Shown here one piece after another: positions 16,982-26,190 of a stretch of DNA of 64,000 bases (position 1 is its first letter; each line of letters begins with the position of its first letter). The notes below the pieces were generated by a model that saw nothing but the letters and a program-made list of their open reading frames with translations, searched no databases and was not told the DNA's origin. The stretch covers positions 186,001 to 250,000 of the forward strand of contig NZ_JACIET010000002.1 in assembly GCF_014197015.1 (NCBI RefSeq), given 5' to 3'. Source of the DNA: Niveibacterium umoris (GTDB lineage: Bacteria > Pseudomonadota > Gammaproteobacteria > Burkholderiales > Rhodocyclaceae). Made by a program: the position numbers and the translations under genes.

Positions 16982-17563
16982 ATGTCTACCCGTTTCGACT
17001 TTGAAGTGATCGCGCGCTGGGTGCAGCCCGGCGATACCGCATTGGACCTCGGCTGCGGCGACGGCAGCCTGCTCGCCTTCCTGCGTGACACCCGGGGCAT
17101 CAAGGGTTACGGCGTGGAAGCCGACCCCGATCGCGTCGTGGCCTGCATCCGCAACGGCGTGAATGTGCTGCAGATCGACCTTGAGAAGGGCCTCACCGAT
17201 TTCAACGACGGCCAGTTCGATCACGTGATCATGAGCCTGTCGCTGCAGGCGGTGCACCACACCGAGAAGATCCTCGACGAGATGCTGCGCGTCGGCCGCG
17301 AAGCGGTGGTGAGCTTCCCGAACTTCGGTTACTGGAAGCACCGGCAGGCGATCCTCAACGGCCGCATGCCGGTCTCCGAGACCTTGCCCTACGAGTGGTA
17401 CGACACGCCGAACGTCCGCTTCTTCACGATCGCGGATTTCGAGGCGCTGTGCGAGCAGCGCGGCATCCGCATCCTTGAGCGCGCCGCGTTCGACGAAGAC
17501 AAACCGGTGGCCGAAGAGGCCAACTTCCTCGCCAGCATGGCGATGTACCGGCTGGCGCGCTGA
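16982..17563 (+). CDS. metW: Methionine biosynthesis protein MetW
   Basis: A 193-aa class I methyltransferase-fold protein has [17 protein letters not shown] (motif I), then [29 protein letters not shown] and the MetW hallmark [33 protein letters not shown]. MetW is needed with MetX for homoserine acylation in several proteobacteria. It starts one base after the metX stop, so the two are co-transcribed and probably translationally coupled. Confidence 0.97.
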   Translation: MSTRFDFEVIARWVQPGDTALDLGCGDGSLLAFLRDTRGIKGYGVEADPDRVVACIRNGVNVLQIDLEKGLTDFNDGQFDHVIMSLSLQAVHHTEKILDEMLRVGREAVVSFPNFGYWKHRQAILNGRMPVSETLPYEWYDTPNVRFFTIADFEALCEQRGIRILERAAFDEDKPVAEEANFLASMAMYRLAR

Positions 17564-17567
17564 AACA

Positions 17568-17587
17568 CGGCCCGGCTCGCCGGGCCG
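17568..17587. terminator. Hairpin between convergent metW and HAD genes
   Basis: CGGCCCGG-CTCG-CCGGGCCG is a perfect 8-bp stem 4 nt after the metW stop, between two convergent genes. No U-tract follows on either strand, so it is at best a weak or factor-assisted terminator. Confidence 0.45.
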
Positions 17588-17605
17588 CCCTGCACCACCT
17601 CGGGC

Positions 17606-18418
17606 TCAGGCCGCTGCGCCGGCCAGCAGGCTGTGGATCACCCGTTGCACGCCGCGCTCGGTATTGCAGGGCGCGCGGAAACGCGCTCGCGCCACCACCG
17701 CCGGATGCGCGTTCTTCATCGCGTAGGAGTGGGCGGCCTCGTCGAGCATTTCAAGGTCGTTGACGAAGTCGCCGAAGGCCATCGTCTGCTCACGGGCGAT
17801 GCCCAGCGCCGCCTGCAACTGCTGCAGCCCGCGCCCTTTGTTGACGCCTGCCGCCATCACGTCGACCCAGCGCTCGCCCGATACCACCGCTTTGAGTGAC
17901 GGACCGAGCGCCGCGAAGTGCGGGTAGATGTCGCGTTCGGCAGATCCCGGCACGCACAGGGCGAGCTTGAGGAAGTCATCCGCCACGGCGGCGAGGTCAT
18001 CGACCACTTCCAGCCGCGGGTAGTACTTGGCGACCTCGTCGATGAATCCCGTGCCGCCGCGCTCGACATAGGCCGAGCGTTTGCCGCACATCACCGCGCC
18101 GACATCGAGGCCCTGCTGCACCAGCCCGCGCCAGATCGCCACCAGTTCGCTCACATCCGCGCGCGCGAGGCAGCTCGACGCCAGCTCCCGCTCGCCCATC
18201 ATCACCAGCGCGCCGTTTTCCGCGATCACCGGCATCGTCGCCGCCAGCTCGGGAAACAGCGCCAGGATGCTGTGATACTGCCGCCCGCTCGCCGGGCAGA
18301 ACACCACCTCGCGCGCCGCGAGCTGCGCCAGCGTGTGGGCGAAGTCAGCCGGCAGCTGCTTCTGTTCGTCGAGCAGGGTGCCATCCAGATCGCAGGCGAT
18401 CAGTCGTATTCCGTTCAT
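17606..18418 (-). CDS. Cof-type HAD-IIB phosphatase
   Basis: This 270-aa HAD hydrolase of the Cof (IIB) subfamily has motif I DLDGTLLDE near residues 10-18, motif II in VVFCPASGRQYHS, a C2 cap with sugar-phosphatase-like strands, and motif IV MAFGDFVNDLEMLDEAAHSYAMKNAH near the C-terminus. Such enzymes dephosphorylate sugar phosphates, PLP, FMN precursors or HMP-PP; the substrate cannot be read from sequence. It is convergent with metW and is not obviously part of an operon. Confidence 0.93.
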   Translation of the reverse strand: MNGIRLIACDLDGTLLDEQKQLPADFAHTLAQLAAREVVFCPASGRQYHSILALFPELAATMPVIAENGALVMMGERELASSCLARADVSELVAIWRGLVQQGLDVGAVMCGKRSAYVERGGTGFIDEVAKYYPRLEVVDDLAAVADDFLKLALCVPGSAERDIYPHFAALGPSLKAVVSGERWVDVMAAGVNKGRGLQQLQAALGIAREQTMAFGDFVNDLEMLDEAAHSYAMKNAHPAVVARARFRAPCNTERGVQRVIHSLLAGAAA

Positions 18419-18448
18419 CTTTGTTCAACCTTGTTGCGTGTTCAGGGG

Positions 18449-18580
18449 GTTCGAAACACCGCGGTTTCTAAGCGAGACAAGGCGCGAACGAAAAACTCCA
18501 ACGCCGCATATGCTTGATATGCAAGGCGGAGTTTTTCGTGAGCAACGCCGTATCGCGACGAAAGCGCGCGTGTTTCGCAC
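18449..18580. repeat. Imperfect inverted repeat of about 130 bp (MITE- or REP-like)
   Basis: The sequence folds on itself for nearly its whole length. TTCGAAACAC near 18450 pairs with GTGTTTCGCA near 18570. ACGAAAAACTCC (18488-18499) pairs with GGAGTTTTTCGT (18528-18539). GCATA/TATGC forms the tip at 18506-18522. Terminal and inner arms are conserved and the segments between them pair loosely. It lies between two minus-strand genes. There is no coding capacity, and its origin is unknown. Confidence 0.7.
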
Positions 18581-18587
18581 AGCCCCT

Positions 18588-18977
18588 TCAGATCGTGACT
18601 TCGATTCGGTTGTCTTCCGGATCGAGCAGCACGTATTCGTAGTAGCCATCGCCGGTCCAGCGCGGGCCGTCGAGCACGCGCAGCCCTTCGGCCACGCTTT
18701 GCGCATGGTGCTGGTCTACCGCTTCCTGGCTGCCGACCGAGAAGGCCAGATGGATCAGCCCGAGACGTTGGGCCGCCACGCTGTCCTGACTGGCGGGGAT
18801 GCCGGGCATCGCCATCAGCTCGAGCCGCGCGCCATCGGCGAACCTGAGGAAGTACGAGCGGAAGTCCTTGCGCGTGTTGTGGTAACGATCGCCGGCGGTA
18901 GCGCCGAAGCGCGTTTCGTAGAAACGCCGCTGTGCTTCAAGGTCCGCCGCCCAGATCGCGACATGCTCGATCTTCAT
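18588..18977 (-). CDS. VOC-family (glyoxalase/bleomycin resistance-like) protein
   Basis: A 129-aa vicinal oxygen chelate protein begins MKIEHVAIWAADLEAQRRFYETRFGAT. It carries metal-site-like positions His5, the Glu of LRFADGARLELMAMP, and the Glu of LLDPEDNRIEVTI, with HLAFSVGS at the second module. Likely a small lyase, dioxygenase or binding protein; the substrate is unknown. It diverges from the LysR gene at 19086 with an AT-rich spacer, so LysR control is plausible. Confidence 0.92.
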   Translation of the reverse strand: MKIEHVAIWAADLEAQRRFYETRFGATAGDRYHNTRKDFRSYFLRFADGARLELMAMPGIPASQDSVAAQRLGLIHLAFSVGSQEAVDQHHAQSVAEGLRVLDGPRWTGDGYYEYVLLDPEDNRIEVTI

Positions 18978-19050
18978 GCCTGAATCCTTTCAACCACGCC
19001 CCGTCAGCGGGGCCATGACTGCATCTTGCGCGGCCAACAATCAAAAGCCA

Positions 19051-19079
19051 AACTTGTATTTCTTCTGTTTTTATAAGTT
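19051..19079. promoter_or_regulatory. AT-rich divergent control region with LysR-type dyad
   Basis: AACTT (19051-19055) and AAGTT (19075-19079) form an interrupted dyad in an AT-rich stretch that stands out from the GC-rich surroundings. It lies between the VOC gene and the divergent LysR gene. Operator function is inferred from place and symmetry. Confidence 0.4.
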
Positions 19080-19085
19080 CTACTT

Positions 19086-19967
19086 GTGATCAGAACCCTG
19101 CTGCATCATCTGCCGGGCTTTGCTGCGGTGGCGCGCCATGCGAGCTTTTCCAAGGCCGCCGAGGAACTGGTACTGACGCAGGCCGGCGTGAGTTACCAGA
19201 TCCGCCAGCTCGAAGAACGGCTGGGCTTTCCGCTCTTCATCCGCGGCCATGGCCAACCGCTCAAGCTCACTGAACGCGGCGCGCTGTTGCTGGAGGAGTA
19301 CCGGCTCGCGGAGAAGTCGATCGAGCGCACGCTGGACATGATCCGCGTCGGCAGCGAACGCCAGCGCATCCGCGTCACGGCGCCGGTGGACCTCGGCAGC
19401 TGCTACATCACGCCGCGCCTGCCGCAGATCGAGGCACGCGGTCTGATCGTCGACCTGCATCTGTCCGACCAGCCGGTTGCGCTGGTCGATAGCCGCTTCG
19501 ACCTCGCAGTGCGCAACGAGCCGAACGAGGAGAGGCTGGTGCACGAACCGCTGCTGACCAGTGCGAACGTGCTGGTGTGCAGCCGCGCTTACGCCGACGC
19601 ACACGGCATTCCGGACACGGTGAGCACGCTGGCCCGCCACCGCCTGCTGCTGCGCAATGCCGAGCGCAGCCACAGCTGGGGTGATCTGCTTGCGGTAGCG
19701 GGGCTGGAACTGGCATCGCTGGCCGATACGCGGGTGCTCGGCAACAGCTTCGCGCTGCTCGAAGGCGTGCGCGCCGGGCTGGGCATCACGCTGCTACCGC
19801 GCTATCTGGTGGCCGAGCAGATCAAGCTCGGGCGCCTGCTTGAGATTCCGCTGGCGGACGCCAAACCCGCCGCAACCGGCTTTTACCTGAGCTACTACCC
19901 GTCGGTTACCGCGCGGCTGTGGGCCGCCGTACTGCTCGACTGCCTTGCCAGTGCCGACGCCGTCTAG
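19086..19967 (+). CDS. LysR-family transcriptional regulator
   Basis: This 293-aa LTTR has an N-terminal winged HTH (LLHHLPGFAAVARHASFSKAAEELVLTQAGVSYQIRQLEERLG) of the GcvA-like kind and a periplasmic-binding-fold effector domain. I read it from the GTG at 19086. It is divergent to the VOC gene, the usual LTTR-target arrangement. It ends 20 bp before the convergent MocR gene. The effector is unknown. Confidence 0.95.
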   Translation: MIRTLLHHLPGFAAVARHASFSKAAEELVLTQAGVSYQIRQLEERLGFPLFIRGHGQPLKLTERGALLLEEYRLAEKSIERTLDMIRVGSERQRIRVTAPVDLGSCYITPRLPQIEARGLIVDLHLSDQPVALVDSRFDLAVRNEPNEERLVHEPLLTSANVLVCSRAYADAHGIPDTVSTLARHRLLLRNAERSHSWGDLLAVAGLELASLADTRVLGNSFALLEGVRAGLGITLLPRYLVAEQIKLGRLLEIPLADAKPAATGFYLSYYPSVTARLWAAVLLDCLASADAV

Positions 19968-19987
19968 CGGCCGCTCCGGATCGCGCC

Positions 19988-21391
19988 TCAGCCCGGCCCG
20001 TACTGCGACAGGAAGCGCTCCAGCCGGCGATCGCCGCCGTAAGCGATGTTGATGCGGAAGTACGGCGAGGCCTGCATCTGCGGCCTGAACGTTTGCCCCG
20101 GCGCGAGCAGGATGCCGGACTGTGCCGCTGCGTCCACCAGCGGCGCGGCGTCCTCCACGCCGGTCTTGCGTACCCACAGGAAGACGCCAGCCGAGGGCAC
20201 GTAGGGTACTTCGCAGCCAGTGCGCTCCAGCATCCGCAGCGTGCTGGCGCGCGCGGCGTCGAGCCGTTCGCGCAAGCGTTCGCAGTGGCGGCGATACTGC
20301 CCGCCGATCAGCATGCCGTGCACCACCGATTCGTTCATCTCCGGCGAGGTGTTGTTGGTGAGCAGTTTCAGATCACGCAAGGCCGCGATCAGCGCGGGGT
20401 TCGCGGCCACATAGCCGACGCGCAGATCGGCCGAAATGGTTTTCGAGAAACTGTTCACGTAGATCACCCGCGCAAGCTGGTCGAGCGTTGCGAGCCGCAC
20501 CGTCGGCGTGGGCTGAAAGCCGCCGAACACGTCGTCCTCCAGGATCGCGAAGTCATGCTGCTCGGCACAGCGCAGCACGCGGTGCGCGACGGCCGGCGAG
20601 AGATCGGTGCCGGTCGGGTTGTGCAGCGCCGACTGGGTATAGAAGAAGCGCGGCTTGTGCTCGGCCGCGAGCCGTTCCAGCGCCTCCGGGTCCGGCCCCT
20701 GCGCGGTGCGCGGCACGCCGATCAGGCGGGCGCCTTGCAGCCGCAGGTTGCCAAAGAAGGCGTGGTAGCCGGGGTCATCCACCAGCACCGCATCGCCCGG
20801 GCGCACCAGATGCCGCGCCACCAGATCCAGCGCCTGTGACGCGCCCTGCGTCAGCAACACCTGTTCGGGCTGGGCCGCAACGCCGCGTGCCGCCAGCCGC
20901 ACGCAGATCTGCTCGCGCAGCGGCAGGTAACCCATGGAGTTGCCGTAGCGGGTGAGCCGCGGATTCTCTTCGCGCGCAATCGCCCGCAACTGGCGGCGGA
21001 TCTCCTCCTCAGGCAGCCACGAAGGCGGCAACCAGCCTGCGCTGGCGCGCAATTGTTCGTCCGGCGCATCGAGCCCGCTGCGCACCACCCAGGCCACATC
21101 GAGCGCGCGATCCGGCACAGGCTCCGCAGCGCGCACCGGCCCGCTGTCGTCGCGCGACTGCACGTAGAAGCCGGAGCCGCGGCGCGACTGCAGGTAGCCG
21201 AGCGCGACCAGGCGTTCGTAGGCCTCGACCACGGTGAAGCGGCTCACGCCGTAGTGCGTGGCGAACTGGCGGATCGGTGGCAGCCGGCTGCCGCCTCGCA
21301 GCAAGCGGTCGTCGATCTGCTCGCGCACGCCGCGCACGATCTGCTCCACCAGCGGCAGGCTGGTCGATGTGTCGAGAGTAAGGCTCAGCAT
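19988..21391 (-). CDS. MocR-family regulator (GntR HTH plus aminotransferase-like domain)
   Basis: A 467-aa protein has a GntR-type winged HTH at residues 10-80 (LPPIRQFATHYGVSRFTVVEAYERLVALGYLQSRRGSGFYV) fused to a class I aminotransferase fold. The PLP lysine is in VNSFSKTISADLRVGY, with LHNPTG and ILEDDVFGGF as cofactor contacts. MocR proteins sense PLP or amino compounds and act on divergent genes. Here the divergent genes encode a small secreted protein and an EamA exporter, the likely targets. The assignment is firm; the ligand is unknown. Confidence 0.96.
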   Translation of the reverse strand: MLSLTLDTSTSLPLVEQIVRGVREQIDDRLLRGGSRLPPIRQFATHYGVSRFTVVEAYERLVALGYLQSRRGSGFYVQSRDDSGPVRAAEPVPDRALDVAWVVRSGLDAPDEQLRASAGWLPPSWLPEEEIRRQLRAIAREENPRLTRYGNSMGYLPLREQICVRLAARGVAAQPEQVLLTQGASQALDLVARHLVRPGDAVLVDDPGYHAFFGNLRLQGARLIGVPRTAQGPDPEALERLAAEHKPRFFYTQSALHNPTGTDLSPAVAHRVLRCAEQHDFAILEDDVFGGFQPTPTVRLATLDQLARVIYVNSFSKTISADLRVGYVAANPALIAALRDLKLLTNNTSPEMNESVVHGMLIGGQYRRHCERLRERLDAARASTLRMLERTGCEVPYVPSAGVFLWVRKTGVEDAAPLVDAAAQSGILLAPGQTFRPQMQASPYFRINIAYGGDRRLERFLSQYGPG

Positions 21392-21452
21392 GGGGTACTC
21401 CGCGTGCAGGTGTCATGGCGAAACGACCGATACGGTCCCGCACACACCACAA

Positions 21453-21482
21453 CAAGTGTCAGGGTTCAATGCGCCAAGTGTC
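21453..21482. promoter_or_regulatory. Direct repeats, candidate MocR operator
   Basis: CAAGTGTC occurs at 21453-21460 and again at 21475-21482, a 22-bp period of about two helical turns, and TTGTCC follows at 21488. MocR regulators bind spaced direct repeats in the divergent spacer, which is where these lie. Not verified. Confidence 0.45.
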
Positions 21483-21516
21483 CGGTATTGTCCGTTCAAA
21501 CGCAACGGAGGTCACC

Positions 21517-21924
21517 ATGTCGCAGCTCCTCTCACAACACGCCCGCTCGCAACGGCGCCCCCGCCCCTTACGCATCGCACTTGCGCTGCTGCTGCCGCTT
21601 TGCGCGGCCATCGCACACCCGGCGCGTGCCGCCGACCGCCCGGAAGTGCTGTGGACCGAACAGCAAGTGCTGTTCTGGGCCGAGCCGCAAACCGGCGCGG
21701 TGCACGCGGTCGGCATCCGCCATGGCGTCAGCGAATTCGGCGTGCTGCGTGCGTCGCAGCGGCGCGCGGTGACGCAGCTCTCGCTGGATGCGCAGCACGC
21801 AGTGCTTACCGTGGAGGGCAACGACGCGATCTATCGCTACGACGCCCGTAGTCTGCGCCTGCTCAGTCGCGACACCACCCGCGTCGCGCGGGCCGCGCAA
21901 TTGCCGCACCGCTGGGTGGAGTAA
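21517..21924 (+). CDS. Small secreted protein of unknown function
   Basis: A 135-aa frame starts at ATG 21517, with ACGGAGG 5 nt upstream. A basic N-region and hydrophobic core (IALALLLPLCAAIAHPARA) end in an AxA-type signal peptidase site near residue 36. The mature part has beta-strand repeats (VLWTEQQVLFWAEPQTGAVHAVG, AVLTVEGNDAIYRYDARSLRLLSR) that resemble a blade or two of a propeller. No family recognised. It precedes the EamA gene by 5 nt and is probably in its operon, under MocR control. Confidence 0.75.
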   Translation: MSQLLSQHARSQRRPRPLRIALALLLPLCAAIAHPARAADRPEVLWTEQQVLFWAEPQTGAVHAVGIRHGVSEFGVLRASQRRAVTQLSLDAQHAVLTVEGNDAIYRYDARSLRLLSRDTTRVARAAQLPHRWVE

Positions 21925-21929
21925 GCGCC

Positions 21930-22838
21930 GTGCGCGAACACACCCTCGGCAGCGCCTACCTGCTCGGCTTCCTCGGCGTCGCGAGCTTCAGCCTCACGTT
22001 TCCGATGACGCGGCTCGCCGTCGCGGAGCTGGACCCGGTCTTCGTCGGCCTCGGGCGTGCTGTCGTGGCGGCTGTGCTCGCCCTGTGCGTACTCGGCTGG
22101 CAAAAGGCGCCGCGTCCGTCGCGTGCGCAGGTGCAAAGGCTGATCATCGTCGCACTGGGCGTGATCGTCGGTTTTCCGCTCCTCAGCGCGTGGGCGATGC
22201 AATCGGTGGATGCAAGCCACGGCGCAATCGTTGCGGGCCTGCTTCCGCTTGCAACCGCGGCGGGTGCCGCGCTGCGCGCCGGTGAGCGACCAAGCGCCCG
22301 GTGGTGGGGGTGCGCAATCGCGGGCAGCGCATTGGTCGTCGCGCATGCCCTGAGCGCGGGCCACGGCCAGATCGGTACGGCGGATCTCGCGCTGGTCGGC
22401 GCCATGCTGTCCGCGGCACTGGGATACACCGAAGGGGCGATGCTGGCCCGCGAGATGCCACCGGCACGCGTGATCTGCTGGGCACTGGTGATCGCCGCGC
22501 CGGTGCTGGTGCTCGTGCTGGCGTGCTACCCGGTGAAGTGGTCGGCTGCATCGCCACAGGCATGGGGCGCGTTTGCCTACGTCAGCGCGGTCAGCATGTT
22601 CCTGGGCTTCTTTGCCTGGTATGGCGGACTGGCGCGCGGCGGTATCGCGCGCATCAGCCAGATCCAGTTGCTGCAACCCTTCCTGACCCTGCTTGCCGCA
22701 GCCACCTGGTTCGGTGAAACCGTGGCGCCGCAGAGGTGGGCGCTGGCGGCCGGCGTGGTGGTCTGCGTCGCGCTAGGCCGTCAGGCGCCGGTCGCCACGG
22801 CCCGCTTCGCACTTCAGGGCAGCACGAAGAGCCGATAG
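21930..22838 (+). CDS. EamA/DMT-family inner-membrane exporter
   Basis: This 302-aa protein has about ten hydrophobic segments in two EamA halves (first LGFLGVASFSLTFPMTRLAV; second MLSAALGYTEGAMLARE..). It starts at GTG 21930, 5 nt after the preceding gene. DMT proteins of this kind export amino acids or metabolites. Its place next to a MocR gene suggests an amine- or amino-acid-related substrate. The 3' end overlaps the end of the convergent lipoprotein gene by 25 bp. Confidence 0.93.
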   Translation: MREHTLGSAYLLGFLGVASFSLTFPMTRLAVAELDPVFVGLGRAVVAAVLALCVLGWQKAPRPSRAQVQRLIIVALGVIVGFPLLSAWAMQSVDASHGAIVAGLLPLATAAGAALRAGERPSARWWGCAIAGSALVVAHALSAGHGQIGTADLALVGAMLSAALGYTEGAMLAREMPPARVICWALVIAAPVLVLVLACYPVKWSAASPQAWGAFAYVSAVSMFLGFFAWYGGLARGGIARISQIQLLQPFLTLLAAATWFGETVAPQRWALAAGVVVCVALGRQAPVATARFALQGSTKSR

Positions 22839-23350
22839 CGCCGCGGCAGGCCCGGGCGGTATTCGATACGCCCCCCACTGGCAACCGGGCCGGCAAGATT
22901 GGGGTCGCGGGTGTAGACCTTGATCGTGCCCGAGGGGCTGGCCAGCAACGCATCGGCATCGCACAGGATCGCGCCGCCATCGAAGCGTTTGGTGGCGCAC
23001 TTTGACAGCCAGGCCGGGCCGCGAATTTCGGGTTCCGCCTTGGCCACCGGTTCGGGCGGTGCGACGGGCTCTCCGGCGTCGGCCGAACGCACTGCGGCAA
23101 CGTCAGCCGGCTTTTCAGCCGCTTTCTCGGCGACCTTGTCGCCGGCCTTGTCACCCTTCTTCGGTTTGGTCTTGGCGGGTTTGGCCGGCGCCGGCTTGGG
23201 TGCAGGCGCCACCGGCTCAACCGACGAAATCGGTGCCGGCGCGGCCGCCGGCGGGGGCTCCGGTGCGGGCGGCGGGGGCGGCTCCGGTGTCGCACAGCCG
23301 GCCATGAAAAGCACGCCGATGACGCACAAAACCTGGACTCTCGAAACCAT
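22814..23350 (-). CDS. Putative lipoprotein with Ala/Pro/Lys-rich linker
   Basis: A 178-aa protein has a lipoprotein signal (VLCVIGVLFMAGC, Cys19). Then comes a low-complexity stretch of Pro, Ala, Glu and Lys to about residue 105 and a small C-terminal domain with two Cys (SKCATKRFDGGAILCDAD). The C-terminal domain ends in RYRLFVLP. The linker could span the peptidoglycan. No family recognised; the role is unknown. It overlaps the exporter gene tail to tail. Confidence 0.78.
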   Translation of the reverse strand: MVSRVQVLCVIGVLFMAGCATPEPPPPPAPEPPPAAAPAPISSVEPVAPAPKPAPAKPAKTKPKKGDKAGDKVAEKAAEKPADVAAVRSADAGEPVAPPEPVAKAEPEIRGPAWLSKCATKRFDGGAILCDADALLASPSGTIKVYTRDPNLAGPVASGGRIEYRPGLPRRYRLFVLP

Positions 23351-23456
23351 GATCCTGTTTCCGATCCTCTTGAACCGTCTTGCTTATACCACCACCATCC
23401 GGCCGGCTTCGCGCCGCCCGATCAAAGGTCGGCCGCAGGCTCCGGACGGCGCGCGA

Positions 23457-23672
23457 TCACCGCGGCGCCGAACTCGAGGCCGGCGGCAATTGCGGGCAGG
23501 AAATCCACACCACCTGATGCCCGCGCTTGCTGACGTGGTCATCGATCAAGGCCATCTTTTCACGGTCGCAGCGTGCATCGTCCCAGCGGGCATCCGGTTC
23601 TGAGGGTGTCGTACAACCCGATAACCAAGCCAGCGACGCGCACGCCACGCAAGTTGCAAGCATTCCGGCCAT
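23457..23672 (-). CDS. Small putative lipoprotein
   Basis: A 71-aa frame starts at ATG 23672, with GGAGG 5 nt upstream. The signal MAGMLATCVACASLAWLSGC has an LSGC lipobox. The mature part is about 50 residues with three further Cys (DDARCDREKMALIDDHVSKRGHQVVWISCPQ has two). No family recognised. It runs away from the thiC leader, whose promoter begins about 70 bp upstream of its start. Confidence 0.68.
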   Translation of the reverse strand: MAGMLATCVACASLAWLSGCTTPSEPDARWDDARCDREKMALIDDHVSKRGHQVVWISCPQLPPASSSAPR

Positions 23673-23741
23673 CGGCACCTCCGCCTCGGTTGATCTGCCC
23701 CCTTCCAGCGTAGTCCAACGCCGCGCAGGTGAAAGGCCGAC

Positions 23742-23770
23742 TTGCCAGCCCCAGCCCCATTCGTTAGCCT
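23742..23770 (+). promoter_or_regulatory. Sigma-70-type promoter of thiC
   Basis: TTGCCA (23742-23747), 17-nt spacer, TAGCCT (23765-23770). The predicted start near 23777 coincides with the first base of the TPP aptamer. The -10 box is weak. Confidence 0.5.
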
Positions 23771-23777
23771 GCGTCCT

Positions 23778-25832
<2,055 letters not shown>

Positions 25833-25849
25833 TTCACCCCGCTGAGCCA

Positions 25850-25879
25850 GCGAAAGGGAAGCAATCGCGGCCCTTTCGC
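25850..25879 (+). terminator. Hairpin after thiC
   Basis: GCGAAAGGG (25850-25858) pairs perfectly with CCCTTTCGC (25871-25879), 18 nt after the stop codon. No U-run follows. It is probably a transcript-end or stability hairpin. Confidence 0.5.
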
Positions 25880-25884
25880 GATTA

Positions 25885-25974
25885 GTAGCCCGAATGCAGC
25901 GTAGCGAAATCCGGGGACACCGCGTCGCGCACCATGCACCCCGCATCCCCGCCGGCGACCAACATCCGGGCTAC
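25885..25974. repeat. Short element with inverted ends (GTAGCCC..GGGCTAC)
   Basis: GTAGCCCGAATG at 25885 is mirrored by CATCCGGGCTAC at 25963-25974, one mismatch apart. CGGGGACA and ACCCCGCATCCCC inside give further partial pairing. Elements with these ends are common between genes in beta- and gammaproteobacteria. It occupies part of the 358-bp gap between thiC and the next gene; the rest (25975-26190) holds no feature I can name. Confidence 0.6.
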
Positions 25975-26190
25975 TCGCTTGCAGCACCTACACCGAAGGA
26001 CCTTCTGAATACCGCCAGATGCGCAGGCTCGTTTGAGCCAAACAGCCGATTCGCCACACCCGCGCCTAGTCGGCACCGTGCGAGACAGCCCGGACGATTC
26101 CTTTGTCAAAACAGGCGTCTATCTGCTTTAGAGCAAGAACAATAGCGGGCGTCGAGACCATGCTTGGCGGTCTTCCCGTGTTGCCGCGAC

